Assembly (NCBI GenBank): GCA_046759385.1
Contig: JBHICC010000018.1
Location: forward strand, 1-48,977
Direction: 5' to 3'
DNA length: 48,977 bases
DNA from: JBHICC01 sp046759385
Lineage (GTDB): Bacteria; Pseudomonadota; Gammaproteobacteria; Acidiferrobacterales; SPGG2
Under the pieces are notes generated by a model. It made no database searches and was not told where the DNA came from. It worked only from the letters and a program-made list of their open reading frames with translations. Below are positions 18,583-26,947 of this stretch, one piece after another. Within the stretch, counting starts at the first letter, position 1. Every line of letters begins with the position of its first letter. The position numbers and the translations under genes were made by a program.

Positions 18583-18609
18583 GTGTGCCCGGCGCGTGGC
18601 CGGGCACAC
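18583..18609 (-). other. Strong intercistronic hairpin between aapJ and aapQ
   Basis: A perfect 11-bp GC-rich stem (GTGTGCCCGGC / GCCGGGCACAC) around a 5-base loop, 36 bases after the aapJ stop. There is no T-run on the minus-strand side, so full termination is unlikely. A hairpin in this position usually protects the upstream binding-protein mRNA from 3' exonucleases or partly attenuates the permease genes. Confidence 0.75.
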
Positions 18610-18644
18610 GTCCTTAATGTATCAATTACGACTTACGCACAGGT

Positions 18645-19667
18645 TCAACGCACCGGCATGGCGTACTGTAGACCGCCGTTTTTCCACAGTGCGTTCGCGC
18701 CACGCTGGAGCTTCAAAGGCGTGTTCGGGCCCACATGGCGGGCATAAACCTCGCCGTAGTTACCGACCTGCCTGATGATGTTAAACGCCCAATCGCTACC
18801 GAGTCCGAGGTTCTTGCCCATATCTCCCTCGACGCCGAGCAGCCGCTTGACGACCGGGTCGTCCGTTTTGCGCCTCAGCTTCTTGGCGTTCCTCGAGTTA
18901 ACACCATACTCCTCCGCCTCGACCATGGCATACAGCGACCACTTGACGATATCAAACCACTGATCGTCCCCGTGGCGCACCACCGGTCCGAGCGGCTCCT
19001 TGGAGATGATCTCGGGCAGAACCACGTGCGCGTCGGGGTTCTTAAGCTTCAAACGCTGCGCGGCGAGACCTGAGCGGTCGGTCGTGTAGACGTCACAACG
19101 TCCGGCGTCATAGGCCGCGACCACTTCGTCGGCCTTCTCGAACACAACCGGCTTGTAGTCCAACTTATTGGCGCGGAAGAAATCCGCCATGTTGAGCTCA
19201 GTGGTGGTACCGATATTGACGCACACCGATGCACCGCCGAGCTCAATCGCGGTCTTGATGCCCAGCTTCTTAGGTACCATAAACCCCTGGCCATCATAGT
19301 AGTTGACGCCGGCAAAGTTCAAACCGAGCGCCGTGTCGCGCACCAACGTCCAAGTTGTATTTCGCGAGAGCATATCGACCTCGCCTGACTGCAGCGCGGT
19401 GAAACGCTCCTTCGCGGAGAGCGGCGTGTACTTGACTTTGTCTGCATTGCCGAAGATCGCAGCCGCTACCGCACGGCACACATCGACATCAATGCCGGTC
19501 CAGTTGCCTTTCTCATCTGGGTTGGAGAATCCCGGCAGACCTTGGCTGACACCACATTGGACGAAGCCCTTGGACTTCACGTCGCCGAGCGTGGCCGCGT
19601 GCGCTACGCCAACTACACTGAACGAGGCAAGCGCGGCAGAAAAGGCAAGTGATTTAAGAAGATTCAT
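18645..19667 (-). CDS. aapJ: General L-amino acid ABC transporter periplasmic binding protein AapJ
   Basis: The periplasmic binding protein that delivers polar amino acids to AapQM. It has 340 residues. It starts at the ATG at 19667 with a strong GGAGGA ribosome site just upstream; the frame is open for 40 more codons without support. A Sec signal peptide (MNLLKSLAFSAALASFSVVG) ends near VAHAA. The mature part opens with TLGDVKSKGFVQCGVSQGLPGFSNPDEKGNWTGIDVD split over the first strands of the SBP_bac_3 fold. GEVDMLSRNTTWT and DVYTTDRSGLAAQRL also match the AapJ/BztA family. It is the first gene of the operon. Confidence 0.95.
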   Translation of the reverse strand: MNLLKSLAFSAALASFSVVGVAHAATLGDVKSKGFVQCGVSQGLPGFSNPDEKGNWTGIDVDVCRAVAAAIFGNADKVKYTPLSAKERFTALQSGEVDMLSRNTTWTLVRDTALGLNFAGVNYYDGQGFMVPKKLGIKTAIELGGASVCVNIGTTTELNMADFFRANKLDYKPVVFEKADEVVAAYDAGRCDVYTTDRSGLAAQRLKLKNPDAHVVLPEIISKEPLGPVVRHGDDQWFDIVKWSLYAMVEAEEYGVNSRNAKKLRRKTDDPVVKRLLGVEGDMGKNLGLGSDWAFNIIRQVGNYGEVYARHVGPNTPLKLQRGANALWKNGGLQYAMPVR

Positions 19668-19951
19668 GATGCTCCTCCGTTTATGGTTAGTTACTTGGCT
19701 TGCTAGGGAGCCGCCGGTTGGGCTTGCTCGAACGGGAATACGCCCCGCCAGACCAACAGCTTTCGGTTCCGACAGACAAGCTAGCATACCCGCTGCGGCG
19801 CGCTCAAGTAGCTTCGAGGGCGGGTCGCTCGCTCATCTAGCAGGCGCTTAGACCCGATCTCACGATGCACCCTTGTTTGAGCTATGGACGCACGATTAGC
19901 GGAGCGATATGCTGTTCGCACGGCTACCGACGAGCTGGTTCGGGGGATTCG

Positions 19952-20212
19952 ATGGATTTCACAGAACGCGCCCAGAGCGCCGCCAAAACCGTCTGTGCGA
20001 TGCTGCATACGACACCGTCCACTGATCTAGAAAGGCAGGTCACCGAAGTGATTGAGCGCACCTTGATCGATGCAGTGCTGGAAGACGGGGAGCGCTGTGC
20101 CCGCGTGGCGATGGAATGCTGTAGCGCTGACCAGGATTTGGCCCACAAGATTGCGGAGGAAATCCGCCGCAGGCAGACGGCCCTCGTCGCCAATCTTTCC
20201 AGCATGCGCTGA
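19952..20212 (+). CDS. Small conserved-looking protein of unknown function
   Basis: An 86-residue frame beginning MDFTERAQSAAK with GGGGGA 5 bases upstream of the ATG, so translation is likely. The product is mostly charged and predicted helical, with two Cys close together (MECCSADQD) and a basic C-terminal helix (AEEIRRRQTALVA). I do not recognise a family. It is divergent from aapJ and ends 53 bases before the class V aminotransferase, so the two may share a transcript. A soluble helical adaptor is possible, but no function can be assigned. Confidence 0.65.
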   Translation: MDFTERAQSAAKTVCAMLHTTPSTDLERQVTEVIERTLIDAVLEDGERCARVAMECCSADQDLAHKIAEEIRRRQTALVANLSSMR

Positions 20213-20265
20213 ATGATCGGTTCGGCGGTCACGCGCCAGGGTTTGGCACAGCGGCGCCTGACGAC

Positions 20266-21399
20266 ATGATCCCGAATCAGCGCCCCCTGTTTCACCTGCC
20301 CGACGACGTTGCCTACCTGAACTGTGCCTACCTGTCGCCACTTCTAAAGACGGTCGTTGAAGCTGGGGAAAAGGCCACTCTTTTCCGGGCGCGGCCGTGG
20401 GCGATTACTTCGAGAGATTTCTTTACGATCTCTGAATCTGTGCGCGGCTTGTTTGCCCAGATCATCAATACGCGCGCGGACAATGTGGCGATTGTTCCGG
20501 CGGTGAGCTATGGCATCGCGGCCGCGGTCCGCAACCTTTCTATCGGTCGCGGACAGAGGGTAGTGGTACTCGAAGAGCAATTCCCGTCGAATGTATACGC
20601 TTGGCACGAGCTGGCGAGGTATACCGGTGCCAACGTCGTAGTCGTCCCGCGCCCTGCAAGCGGGGATTGGACGGCGGTAACCTTGGCGTCGATCGATCGG
20701 CAGACCGCTGTGGCGGCCCTGCCTAACTGTCACTGGACCGATGGCGGTTTGCTCGATTTGGTTAGAATCAGTGCGCACTGCCGCGAGCGTGGCGTTGCGC
20801 TGGTGCTCGATCTGACGCAATCGGCAGGCGTACTGCCGTTCGATGCGGAAGCCGTGCGGCCTGATTTCGCGGTCGCGGCGGCGTATAAGTGGTTGTTAGG
20901 CCCTTACTCGCTCGGGTTCCTGTATGTGGCACCTCAATGGCATGGAGGGGAACCGCTCGAGCATAATTGGATCGCGCGCCAGGGTAGTGAAGATTTTGCC
21001 GGACTCGTGGATTACAACGATCACTTTCAGCCCGGCGCGCGGCGCTTCGATATGGGTGAGCGTGCCAACTTCCAGTTGCTGCCGATGGCAGAAGTGGCAC
21101 TGCGACAGATCTTGGAGTGGGACATCGGCACGATTGCCGAAACGCTAAAGACGAAAACGGCGGCGATCGCCGAGCGTGCCGAAACACTTGGGCTCGCGTC
21201 GACGCCGCCGTCACTTCGTGCGGGGCACTTTGTCGGATTGCGGTTTCCCGCGGGGGTACCGAACGGTCTGGTCACACGACTCGCGGCGGAGAAGGTGTTT
21301 GTCAGCGTGCGCGGCGATGCCATGCGCGTGACGCCGCACTTACACACCACGGACGCCGATATCGATCGGCTATTCCGGGTATTGACCGCTGTACGGTAG
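20266..21399 (+). CDS. PLP-dependent class V aminotransferase (cysteine desulfurase/kynureninase-like fold)
   Basis: A 377-residue fold-type I PLP enzyme of the class V group. It has the N-terminal YLNCAYLSPL segment, a phosphate/ring-binding region (VPAVSYGIAAAV), DLTQSAGVLPFD (Asp182 contacting the pyridine nitrogen, with Gln185-Ser186), and AAAYKWLLGPYSLGFLYV with Lys208 as the Schiff-base lysine. The C-terminal small domain follows (FVGLRFPAGVP). No active-site Cys loop like that of IscS/SufS is evident, so a desulfurase role is unlikely. Relatives act as aminotransferases, lyases or kynureninase-like hydrolases, and the substrate cannot be read from the sequence. Confidence 0.85.
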   Translation: MIPNQRPLFHLPDDVAYLNCAYLSPLLKTVVEAGEKATLFRARPWAITSRDFFTISESVRGLFAQIINTRADNVAIVPAVSYGIAAAVRNLSIGRGQRVVVLEEQFPSNVYAWHELARYTGANVVVVPRPASGDWTAVTLASIDRQTAVAALPNCHWTDGGLLDLVRISAHCRERGVALVLDLTQSAGVLPFDAEAVRPDFAVAAAYKWLLGPYSLGFLYVAPQWHGGEPLEHNWIARQGSEDFAGLVDYNDHFQPGARRFDMGERANFQLLPMAEVALRQILEWDIGTIAETLKTKTAAIAERAETLGLASTPPSLRAGHFVGLRFPAGVPNGLVTRLAAEKVFVSVRGDAMRVTPHLHTTDADIDRLFRVLTAVR

Positions 21400-21415
21400 C
21401 GGTCGATGAGCAAGG

Positions 21416-21610
21416 TTACTTAATAATAACAAGCACAATGCCCGCGACTGTACACACCCCGCCGCCGATAAACAGGTACATCGCCTTGTCGGACGGAGAA
21501 CCGGTAAAGGCTTCCGTGAGTTGCGCGCCCAAAGAGTTCGATACGTCGTAACCCCAGAACAGCAGGATTACGCCGGCAACCAGCAACACCACGCCCCGCG
21601 GCTTCTGCAC
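21416..21610 (-). CDS. DUF3185 family small membrane protein
   Basis: A 64-residue protein with two hydrophobic helices (GVVLLVAGVILLFWGY and YLFIGGGVCTVAGIVLVII) around a short polar loop containing FTGSPSDKAMY. That loop is the signature of DUF3185 proteins, whose role is unknown. The start is probably GTG at 21610 with AGG about 8 bases upstream. It is convergent with the aminotransferase gene (16 bases apart) and 37 bases after the first SYLF gene on the same strand, so it may be co-transcribed with the SYLF genes. Confidence 0.8.
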   Translation of the reverse strand: MQKPRGVVLLVAGVILLFWGYDVSNSLGAQLTEAFTGSPSDKAMYLFIGGGVCTVAGIVLVIIK

Positions 21611-21647
21611 CGCAAAACCTGTGGTTCTCGCCAGCTAACTCGCGGGC

Positions 21648-22196
21648 CTACTTCGCCGGTTTGTACTTAAACTTCTGCCCGCCGATTGAGGCTTCGCCCA
21701 TGAGTCCGCCTGTGGCCATACTAAAAATAGCGACGCCTTCACTGTAAGCCGCATCGGCGGCACCGCCCTCTTTCACCGCATTCGCGGTGGCTTGAGCGGC
21801 AAACTCGAGGCTGCCGTTGATGAGCTTGTCGAGCGAGGCTTTATCTTTGAAAAAGATGATCTGGGCGTAGGTCTTGCCGCCCGCCTGTAGCCCGAACGTT
21901 CCCTGCGAGAGGCTGGCACGACCGATAATCTTGCCTTTCTTATACACCACACCGTTGCCGTGGGCACCGCCAACGATGAAGCCACCTTTGCCAATCTTCG
22001 GAAAGGCGACGTAGCCATAAGCCTCCTTGAAAAAGGCCTTTATGCTCGGGTCTTTCTTTGTGAAAGCCGCAATGGCGTTCTGGGACTCCCGTACTAGGTC
22101 TTGCTCCTTTGCCGGGTCCCAGCCAGCCGCGGCCGCAAGTGAGCTCAGCGCAACGACGCCGAAAAGCGTTAGCGCAAACGCGGTAAGTGTTTTCAT
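21648..22196 (-). CDS. SYLF (Ysc84-like) lipid-binding domain protein, copy 1
   Basis: A 182-residue exported protein. The signal peptide (MKTLTAFALTLFGVVALSSLAAAA) is followed by a helical linker and the SYLF domain: FKEAYGYVAFPKIGKGGFIVGGAHG, then LSQGTFGLQAGGKTYAQIIFF and IGGQKFKYKPAK at the C-terminus. SYLF domains bind phosphoinositides in eukaryotes. In bacteria they are exported proteins of unknown role, probably membrane- or lipid-associated. AAGGAG lies 6 bases before the ATG. A close paralogue follows 133 bases upstream on the same strand. Confidence 0.88.
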   Translation of the reverse strand: MKTLTAFALTLFGVVALSSLAAAAGWDPAKEQDLVRESQNAIAAFTKKDPSIKAFFKEAYGYVAFPKIGKGGFIVGGAHGNGVVYKKGKIIGRASLSQGTFGLQAGGKTYAQIIFFKDKASLDKLINGSLEFAAQATANAVKEGGAADAAYSEGVAIFSMATGGLMGEASIGGQKFKYKPAK

Positions 22197-22219
22197 GGTG
22201 GCTCCTTAGGGTGGTTTCG

Positions 22220-22253
22220 AAAAAAGCGCGACGCCGTTCGCCGCGGCGAGCGG
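22220..22253 (-). terminator. Candidate Rho-independent terminator after SYLF copy 2
   Basis: On the minus strand a GC-rich stem (a 9-bp inverted repeat at 22234-22242 / 22245-22253, with an alternative smaller stem closer to the tract) is followed by a run of six T (22225-22220). It lies about 80 bases beyond the stop of the second SYLF gene and would separate the two SYLF genes. Confidence 0.5.
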
Positions 22254-22329
22254 AGTATGCCTCAACTCGCGGCGCACGTACATAGCTCGCGCCCCGTGAC
22301 AGATAGGGGATGATGAGGGGATTGTTGCG

Positions 22330-22875
22330 TTACTTCTTTGGCTTGTAACTAAACTTTTGGCCGCCAATGGAGGCTTCGTACATGAGACCGCCCTTCGCTA
22401 GGGTAAATACGGCTACGCCCTTGTGGTAATCGGCGTTGGCGGCCACGCCTTTATTCGCGGCAACGGCGGTCGCCTGCGCGGCGAACTCGAGATTGCCGTC
22501 CGTGAGCCGTTTCAACGCGGTCCTGTTCTGGAAAAAGATAATTTCGCTGTACGCTTGGCCCCCCAGTTGAAAACCGATTGTGCCTTGCGAAAGACTGGCT
22601 CGGCCAATGACCCGGCCGCGCCGAAATACTAAGCCCTTGCCGTGTGCCCCGCCGATGCCGATGGCGCCTTTGACAATTTTCGGAAACACGACGTAGCCGT
22701 AGGCCTGCTTGAAAAAAATCTTCAGGCTAGGGTCCTTCTGTCTGAACGCCTTTATCGCTGCTTGCACCTTTCGATACTGCTTCTGCTCCTTCCTCGGATC
22801 CCAGCCAGCCTCAACAGGCCAACTCACTGCGACAAGCGCGAAGATTGTCAGTGTAAAGGTTGAGAGCGCTCTCAT
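22330..22875 (-). CDS. SYLF (Ysc84-like) lipid-binding domain protein, copy 2
   Basis: A 181-residue paralogue of the SYLF protein at 21648-22196, clearly similar along its whole length. It has a signal peptide (MRALSTFTLTIFALVAVSW) ending near VEAG, the shared GWDPRKEQ start of the mature part, FKQAYGYVVFPKI, LSQGTIGFQLGGQAY, and the IGGQKFSYKPKK end. The ATG at 22875 has GGGGGA upstream; the frame extends 22 codons further without support. The tandem pair suggests a local duplication, with a probable terminator between the copies. Confidence 0.88.
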   Translation of the reverse strand: MRALSTFTLTIFALVAVSWPVEAGWDPRKEQKQYRKVQAAIKAFRQKDPSLKIFFKQAYGYVVFPKIVKGAIGIGGAHGKGLVFRRGRVIGRASLSQGTIGFQLGGQAYSEIIFFQNRTALKRLTDGNLEFAAQATAVAANKGVAANADYHKGVAVFTLAKGGLMYEASIGGQKFSYKPKK

Positions 22876-23037
22876 GAGTCCCCCTATAATTGCAAACTCT
22901 ATGGGCCACCAGAGGGCGGCCGGCCGGCGCGATACGCCCATTGCTCTATAGCCTAGTCCATAGTCGCCGCCGCCGGAGGCCGTGCCGTCAGGCAGGAGAC
23001 CGCAGTGATCGGGAGCGCCGCCTCAACGGCGCATAAG

Positions 23038-23688
23038 CTACTGCTCGAGGACCCAGGATTCGGCCTGCGCGGCCGCGGCCCACTCCTGCATTGCCGGGTA
23101 ATGCCAGACGGTGTCGCGGTAGGCCGTAGCTGATTGATCAAGCTCGACGGCGTAGGTGATGAAACGGCTGACGACTGGCGCATACATCGCATCAGCAATA
23201 GTGAAGGACCCGAAGAGAAAATCACCGCCTTCGCCGAAACGCATGCGACAGTCAGCCCAAAGCTGCTCGATCCTATCGATGTCTTCCAATACGTCCGGTT
23301 GGCGCGCACGGTCGCCGGCCGGGTAACGTCCGCGTACATCCATCGGCATATGTGTCCGTAGTGCAGCGAAGCCCGCATGCATCTCGTTGCTGACCGCGCG
23401 CGCAACCGCGCGTGCCTGCAAGCGCTCGGGCCAGAGGTGCGCGTCGGGGAAACGCTCGGCCAAATACTCAGCGATGGCGAGCGATTCCCAGATCACCGTG
23501 TTGCCATGCTCCAGAGCGGGTACGCGGCAACTTGGCGAGTGCGTGCACAACTCATGCCTCGAGTCGTCTTGCTGCAATGGAATTACGGTTTCGCGAAAAG
23601 GTGCTCCGCTTTGTTTCATCACCAGCCACGCGCGCAGTGACCAAGAGGAGTAGTTCTTGTTGCCGAGATACAGGTGCAGCTGTTCCAT
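23038..23688 (-). CDS. Glutathione S-transferase family protein
   Basis: A 216-residue cytosolic GST-like protein. The N-terminal thioredoxin fold begins LHLYLGNKNYSSWSLRAWLVM (Tyr/Ser at the G-site), has the cis-Pro region SCRVPALEHG and the glutathione-contacting WESLAIAEYLAERFP. The all-helical C-terminal domain follows, with FLFGSFTIADAMYAPVVSRF as the N-capping/hydrophobic staple region. N-terminal YSSWSLR is typical of the bacterial group related to YfcF/YibF-like GSTs. The ATG at 23688 is the natural start; another at 23703 is possible. The substrate is unknown. Confidence 0.9.
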   Translation of the reverse strand: MEQLHLYLGNKNYSSWSLRAWLVMKQSGAPFRETVIPLQQDDSRHELCTHSPSCRVPALEHGNTVIWESLAIAEYLAERFPDAHLWPERLQARAVARAVSNEMHAGFAALRTHMPMDVRGRYPAGDRARQPDVLEDIDRIEQLWADCRMRFGEGGDFLFGSFTIADAMYAPVVSRFITYAVELDQSATAYRDTVWHYPAMQEWAAAAQAESWVLEQ

Positions 23689-23792
23689 GGTATGTACTGC
23701 CATAGCTAACAACGTCAAGGAGAACACAAACTTGCATGATCCAGAGGGCTGGTGCAAGGTGTTTGTGAACGCTTGGTTCCAATTATGGAGCG

Positions 23793-24815
23793 GTGACAGA
23801 AGCTAATCCCATTCTAGCCGAGGTGCTGCGCGGCGATATGGTTGAAAGCGTCCATCGCGGAGCCGCCGCCGTGGTCGCTGCTGATGGCGCATTGGTGTCG
23901 GGTTGGGGCGATATTGAACGACCGGTTTATGCGCGCTCTGCGATCAAGCCGCTACAAGCATTACCGCTAGTAGAAACGGGTGCCGCTGATCGTTTTCGAC
24001 TGAGTGATACTGAGATTGCGTTGGCCTGCGCCTCGCACAACAGCGAACCTGAGCACGTGCAGGCGGTGGCGCGGTGGTTGTCAGCTATCGGTTTAAGTCC
24101 CGTGGACCTCGAGTGCGGTCCCCATCTTCCGCTGAGTGAGCAGGCCACGATGCAACTGCTGCGTGCCGGTGAGTCACCATCGGCACTTCACAACAACTGC
24201 TCAGGCAAGCATGCGGGATTCCTGACGACTGCCGTCCATCTCGACGAGCCCACTCGAAGCTACAGCCAAGGCGCGCATCCGGTGCAGCAACGCGTACGAC
24301 AGGTGCTTGAAGAGATGAGCGGATCGGCATTGGTCGATGCCCCCGCCGGGATCGACGGTTGTGGTATTCCCGTGGTCGGCCTTTCGCTCAAAGCTACTGC
24401 GTTTGCGATGGCGCGCCTGGGCGACCCCACAACGCTTCAACCAGCTCGCGCACAGGCGGCTAGACGTATCCTTCAGGCCATGGCGGCGGCGCCTTTCATG
24501 GTCGCAGGCAGCAGGCGATTCTGTACCGAGGTGATGCAACGACTGGGGACCACGGCGGTGGTTAAGGTGGGCGCAGAGGGGGTGTTTGCGGCGACGTTAC
24601 CTAATAAAGGGCTGGGGGTCGCCCTGAAGATCGATGACGGCGCGCGGCGAGCAGCCGTAGTGGCAATCGGCGCGTTGCTGGCGCATCTCGGTGTTTTAGA
24701 CGAGGCGGATCGCCGGGCCTTGGCAAATCAGCTCCAACCTCCTGTTCACGATCGTAGTGGCGCAGTCGTGGGCCAAGTGCGGCCAGCACCCGGTTGGCCT
24801 GGCGAGCTCGATTAA
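23793..24815 (+). CDS. Asparaginase, type II plant/rhizobial-like (PF06089)
   Basis: A predicted L-asparaginase (asparagine to aspartate and ammonia) of the Rhizobium etli AnsA-like family PF06089, not related to E. coli AnsA/AnsB. It has 340 residues. Conserved segments: VESVHRGAAAVV, YARSAIKPLQALPLVE, ACASHNSEP, HNNCSGKHAGFL, and DGCGIPVVGLSL, which carry the Ser, Lys and Cys residues conserved in the family. The start is GTG at 23793. Its stop overlaps the start of the cupin gene (TAATG), so translation is coupled. Aspartate from this enzyme would join the amino acid catabolism encoded around it. Confidence 0.9.
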   Translation: MTEANPILAEVLRGDMVESVHRGAAAVVAADGALVSGWGDIERPVYARSAIKPLQALPLVETGAADRFRLSDTEIALACASHNSEPEHVQAVARWLSAIGLSPVDLECGPHLPLSEQATMQLLRAGESPSALHNNCSGKHAGFLTTAVHLDEPTRSYSQGAHPVQQRVRQVLEEMSGSALVDAPAGIDGCGIPVVGLSLKATAFAMARLGDPTTLQPARAQAARRILQAMAAAPFMVAGSRRFCTEVMQRLGTTAVVKVGAEGVFAATLPNKGLGVALKIDDGARRAAVVAIGALLAHLGVLDEADRRALANQLQPPVHDRSGAVVGQVRPAPGWPGELD

Positions 24816-25183
24816 TGAAACCAGACATACGCAAAGCATGCTCGCAGAGCGAGCACTTCACCTCGGAACGGTTGTTCATTCAGGAGATTTGGAATTGCGC
24901 TGATGACGAGTTGTCGATAGCGCGTGCGCGAGTGAAACCCGGTGTAACGACGTCACGCCACTACTTGGCGGGCGTGCACGAGCGCTACGTTGTCACCGTT
25001 GGACGAGGTCGGGTCGAGGTTGGCGCGCTGCCCGCGACCGAAGTTGGCCCAGGGGATGTGGTCGTCATTCCGGCCGATACGGCACAACGCATCACCAATA
25101 TTGGTGAGGGCGATCTGATGTTCTACTGTATCTGCACGCCGCGATTTGAGCCTAGCTGTTACCGCGAGGTGGAAGATGATTGA
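24815..25183 (+). CDS. Cupin domain protein
   Basis: A 122-residue single-domain cupin. Motif 1 is represented by GVTTSRHYLAGVHERYVVTVGRGRVEVG, with His and Glu in the metal-ligand positions. Motif 2 is GDVVVIPADTAQRITN, where the last His ligand appears to be replaced by Gln. Metal binding may therefore be incomplete. The ATG at 24815 overlaps the asparaginase stop, and the stop overlaps the SDR start by 8 bases, so this is the middle gene of a tightly coupled three-gene operon. Cupins of this size act as small isomerases, dioxygenases or sugar/amide-binding proteins; its role here is unknown. Confidence 0.85.
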   Translation: MKPDIRKACSQSEHFTSERLFIQEIWNCADDELSIARARVKPGVTTSRHYLAGVHERYVVTVGRGRVEVGALPATEVGPGDVVVIPADTAQRITNIGEGDLMFYCICTPRFEPSCYREVEDD

Positions 25184-25982
25184 TACAGAAATAACCCCGA
25201 AGCCGCCCGCAGTACAAAATCTGCTCGATCTTGCTGACAAAGTAGCGATTGTCACCGGATCCAGTGGCGGCATTGGCACGGGTATCGCTCGGCGTTTCGC
25301 CGAAGCGGGCGCATCGGTTGTTGCGCACTACTATCGTAATCGCGACGCAGCCGAAGCCATCGTGCGTGCAATTGACACATACGGCGGTGAGGCCTGTCCG
25401 GTACAAGCGGACGTGACGAAGCGCGTTGATGTGGAGCAACTTTTGGCACGCGCGCTCGAGGCGTTCGGCCGCGTCGACATTTTGGTAAACAATGCGGGTG
25501 TATATCCGCTCGCATCAGTCATTGAAATGACAGACGATTCCTGGCGTACGGTCATTGACACCAACTTGTCGGGCGTGTCGTTGTGCACACAGGTGATCGC
25601 TCGGCACATGATTGGGCAAGGTGCCGGCGGTGCAATCGTGAACATCGCCTCGATTGAAGGCGAAATGCCGGCACCAATGCACAGTCATTACAGCGCGGCC
25701 AAAGCAGGTGTATTGATGCATACGAACGCCGCCGCGCGCGAGCTTGGGATACACGGGATTCGCGTTAATGCCGTATCACCGGGGCTGATCTGGCGCGACG
25801 GCCTCGAGCGAGACTGGCCGGACGGTATTAGGCGTTACCGCGAAGCCGCTCCCTTAGGAAGGCTCGGTCTATCCGACGACGTCGCCGATGCCTGTCTGTT
25901 CTTAGCTTCGCCAGCAGCGCGCTGGATAACCGGCGCAAGCCTGCGCGTCGATGGCGGGGTGATGACGAACACACCTTATTAA
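25176..25982 (+). CDS. Short-chain dehydrogenase/reductase
   Basis: A 268-residue classical SDR, NAD(P)H-dependent. It has the TGSSGGIG cofactor motif (residues 27-34), NNAG (105-108), catalytic Ser159, and Tyr172-x3-Lys176 (HYSAAKAG). The C-terminal GASLRVDGG is typical of FabG/glucose dehydrogenase-like enzymes. The 25-residue N-terminal leader before VAIVTG is longer than usual. The ATG at 25176 has GAGGTGGAAG upstream and overlaps the cupin stop. Substrate unknown. Its stop codon lies inside a short perfect hairpin (25970-25988). Confidence 0.93.
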   Translation: MIDTEITPKPPAVQNLLDLADKVAIVTGSSGGIGTGIARRFAEAGASVVAHYYRNRDAAEAIVRAIDTYGGEACPVQADVTKRVDVEQLLARALEAFGRVDILVNNAGVYPLASVIEMTDDSWRTVIDTNLSGVSLCTQVIARHMIGQGAGGAIVNIASIEGEMPAPMHSHYSAAKAGVLMHTNAAARELGIHGIRVNAVSPGLIWRDGLERDWPDGIRRYREAAPLGRLGLSDDVADACLFLASPAARWITGASLRVDGGVMTNTPY

Positions 25983-25988
25983 GGTGTG
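25970..25988 (+). terminator. Hairpin overlapping the SDR stop codon
   Basis: CACACCTT and AAGGTGTG form a perfect 8-bp stem with a 3-base loop. The TAA stop (25980-25982) sits at the loop/right-arm junction. There is no T-run, so if it terminates it is of the U-less kind. It lies between convergent genes. Confidence 0.5.
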
Positions 25989-26026
25989 AGGACCCAGGAA
26001 ATGAGCGGCGAGATGCTCCCCAAGGT

Positions 26027-26926
26027 CTAAGCGCTCGCCCTTTTTGTCGGCTGACGACCCAAGCGGGCGAGAACTAATAGGTTACCGGCCAGGATCATAC
26101 CCACACCGACCACAGCGGGCGCGCTCCAATGGTAGTCTTCGAATACGGTCGAAAGCGCCAGCGCCACGATAGGATAGAGCACACTTGCGTAGGCAGCGCG
26201 GTCAGCACCGATACTCCTGAGCAAGCTGAGATAGGAGCCAAACGCAATCACCGACCCAAACACGGCAAGGTACACCAACGAGGTAACGTAACTCACGGTT
26301 GATTCAAATCCCGGTGCTGCACCCACAGCGCAAGCAGTGAGCGCAGTCAAGCTCGCGCCGTAGGCCATACCGAACATATTCACCTCAATGATCGGCAAGC
26401 CACGACGCTGTGTCGCAACGGCAGCCATGTTGCCCAACGAGGCTATCCACGTAGCGACCAGTGACAGTCCGAGTCCGGTCAAGGTCGTGCCGGACATCTC
26501 GAACGCGACCAGCTCGGGCCAGAAAACGAGTACGATGCCGACCAGGCCAAGGCAGGCAGCAGCCAGCACTTGTCTCCGTATCGGCATGCCGAACAACGAT
26601 GCGCCGTTGATGATGTTCATGAATACGATGGTCGAAAAGATCACCGCCGCCAAGCCGCTGGTTAGCCGGCCAATGGCGAAGTAGAAAAGAACATAGTTGA
26701 CGGAGAATAGAAGCGCGCCCTGGAGTGCTATCAGCGTATGATCGCGCCATCCGAAGCGCAGGCGTCTGCGAGTCAGCACACAAAAGACTGCGAGTACTGC
26801 CGCCGCCAGAGCAAAGCGATACGCGACTGACCAGATCGGATCAACGGTGCCAAGTTGGAACGTGATCGCAAACCAAGTCGATCCCCAGATTAAGACCGTC
26901 GCGAGATAAAGGAAATATGTCGACAC
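26027..26926 (-). CDS. EamA-family (DMT superfamily) transporter
   Basis: A 299-residue inner-membrane protein with about ten predicted spans arranged as two EamA repeats (each about 5 spans). The first begins YLATVLIWGSTWFAITFQLG, a characteristic EamA N-terminus, and the second begins GLGLSLVATWIASLGNMAAV. LYPIVALALSTVFEDYHW near the end matches the conserved final segment. DMT transporters of this type export amino acids, nucleosides or metabolites. It lies 21 bases downstream of the threonine aldolase on the same strand, so the two may be co-transcribed; export of threonine or glycine is possible. Confidence 0.92.
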   Translation of the reverse strand: MSTYFLYLATVLIWGSTWFAITFQLGTVDPIWSVAYRFALAAAVLAVFCVLTRRRLRFGWRDHTLIALQGALLFSVNYVLFYFAIGRLTSGLAAVIFSTIVFMNIINGASLFGMPIRRQVLAAACLGLVGIVLVFWPELVAFEMSGTTLTGLGLSLVATWIASLGNMAAVATQRRGLPIIEVNMFGMAYGASLTALTACAVGAAPGFESTVSYVTSLVYLAVFGSVIAFGSYLSLLRSIGADRAAYASVLYPIVALALSTVFEDYHWSAPAVVGVGMILAGNLLVLARLGRQPTKRASA

Positions 26927-26947
26927 GCGCGTGGACTAGTTGGGCCA

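Noticed and set aside
20266..21399. Cysteine desulfurase (IscS/SufS) assignment for the class V aminotransferase
   Set aside because: The Schiff-base lysine and PLP motifs fit class V, but no catalytic Cys loop like that of IscS or SufS is seen and no isc/suf genes are nearby.
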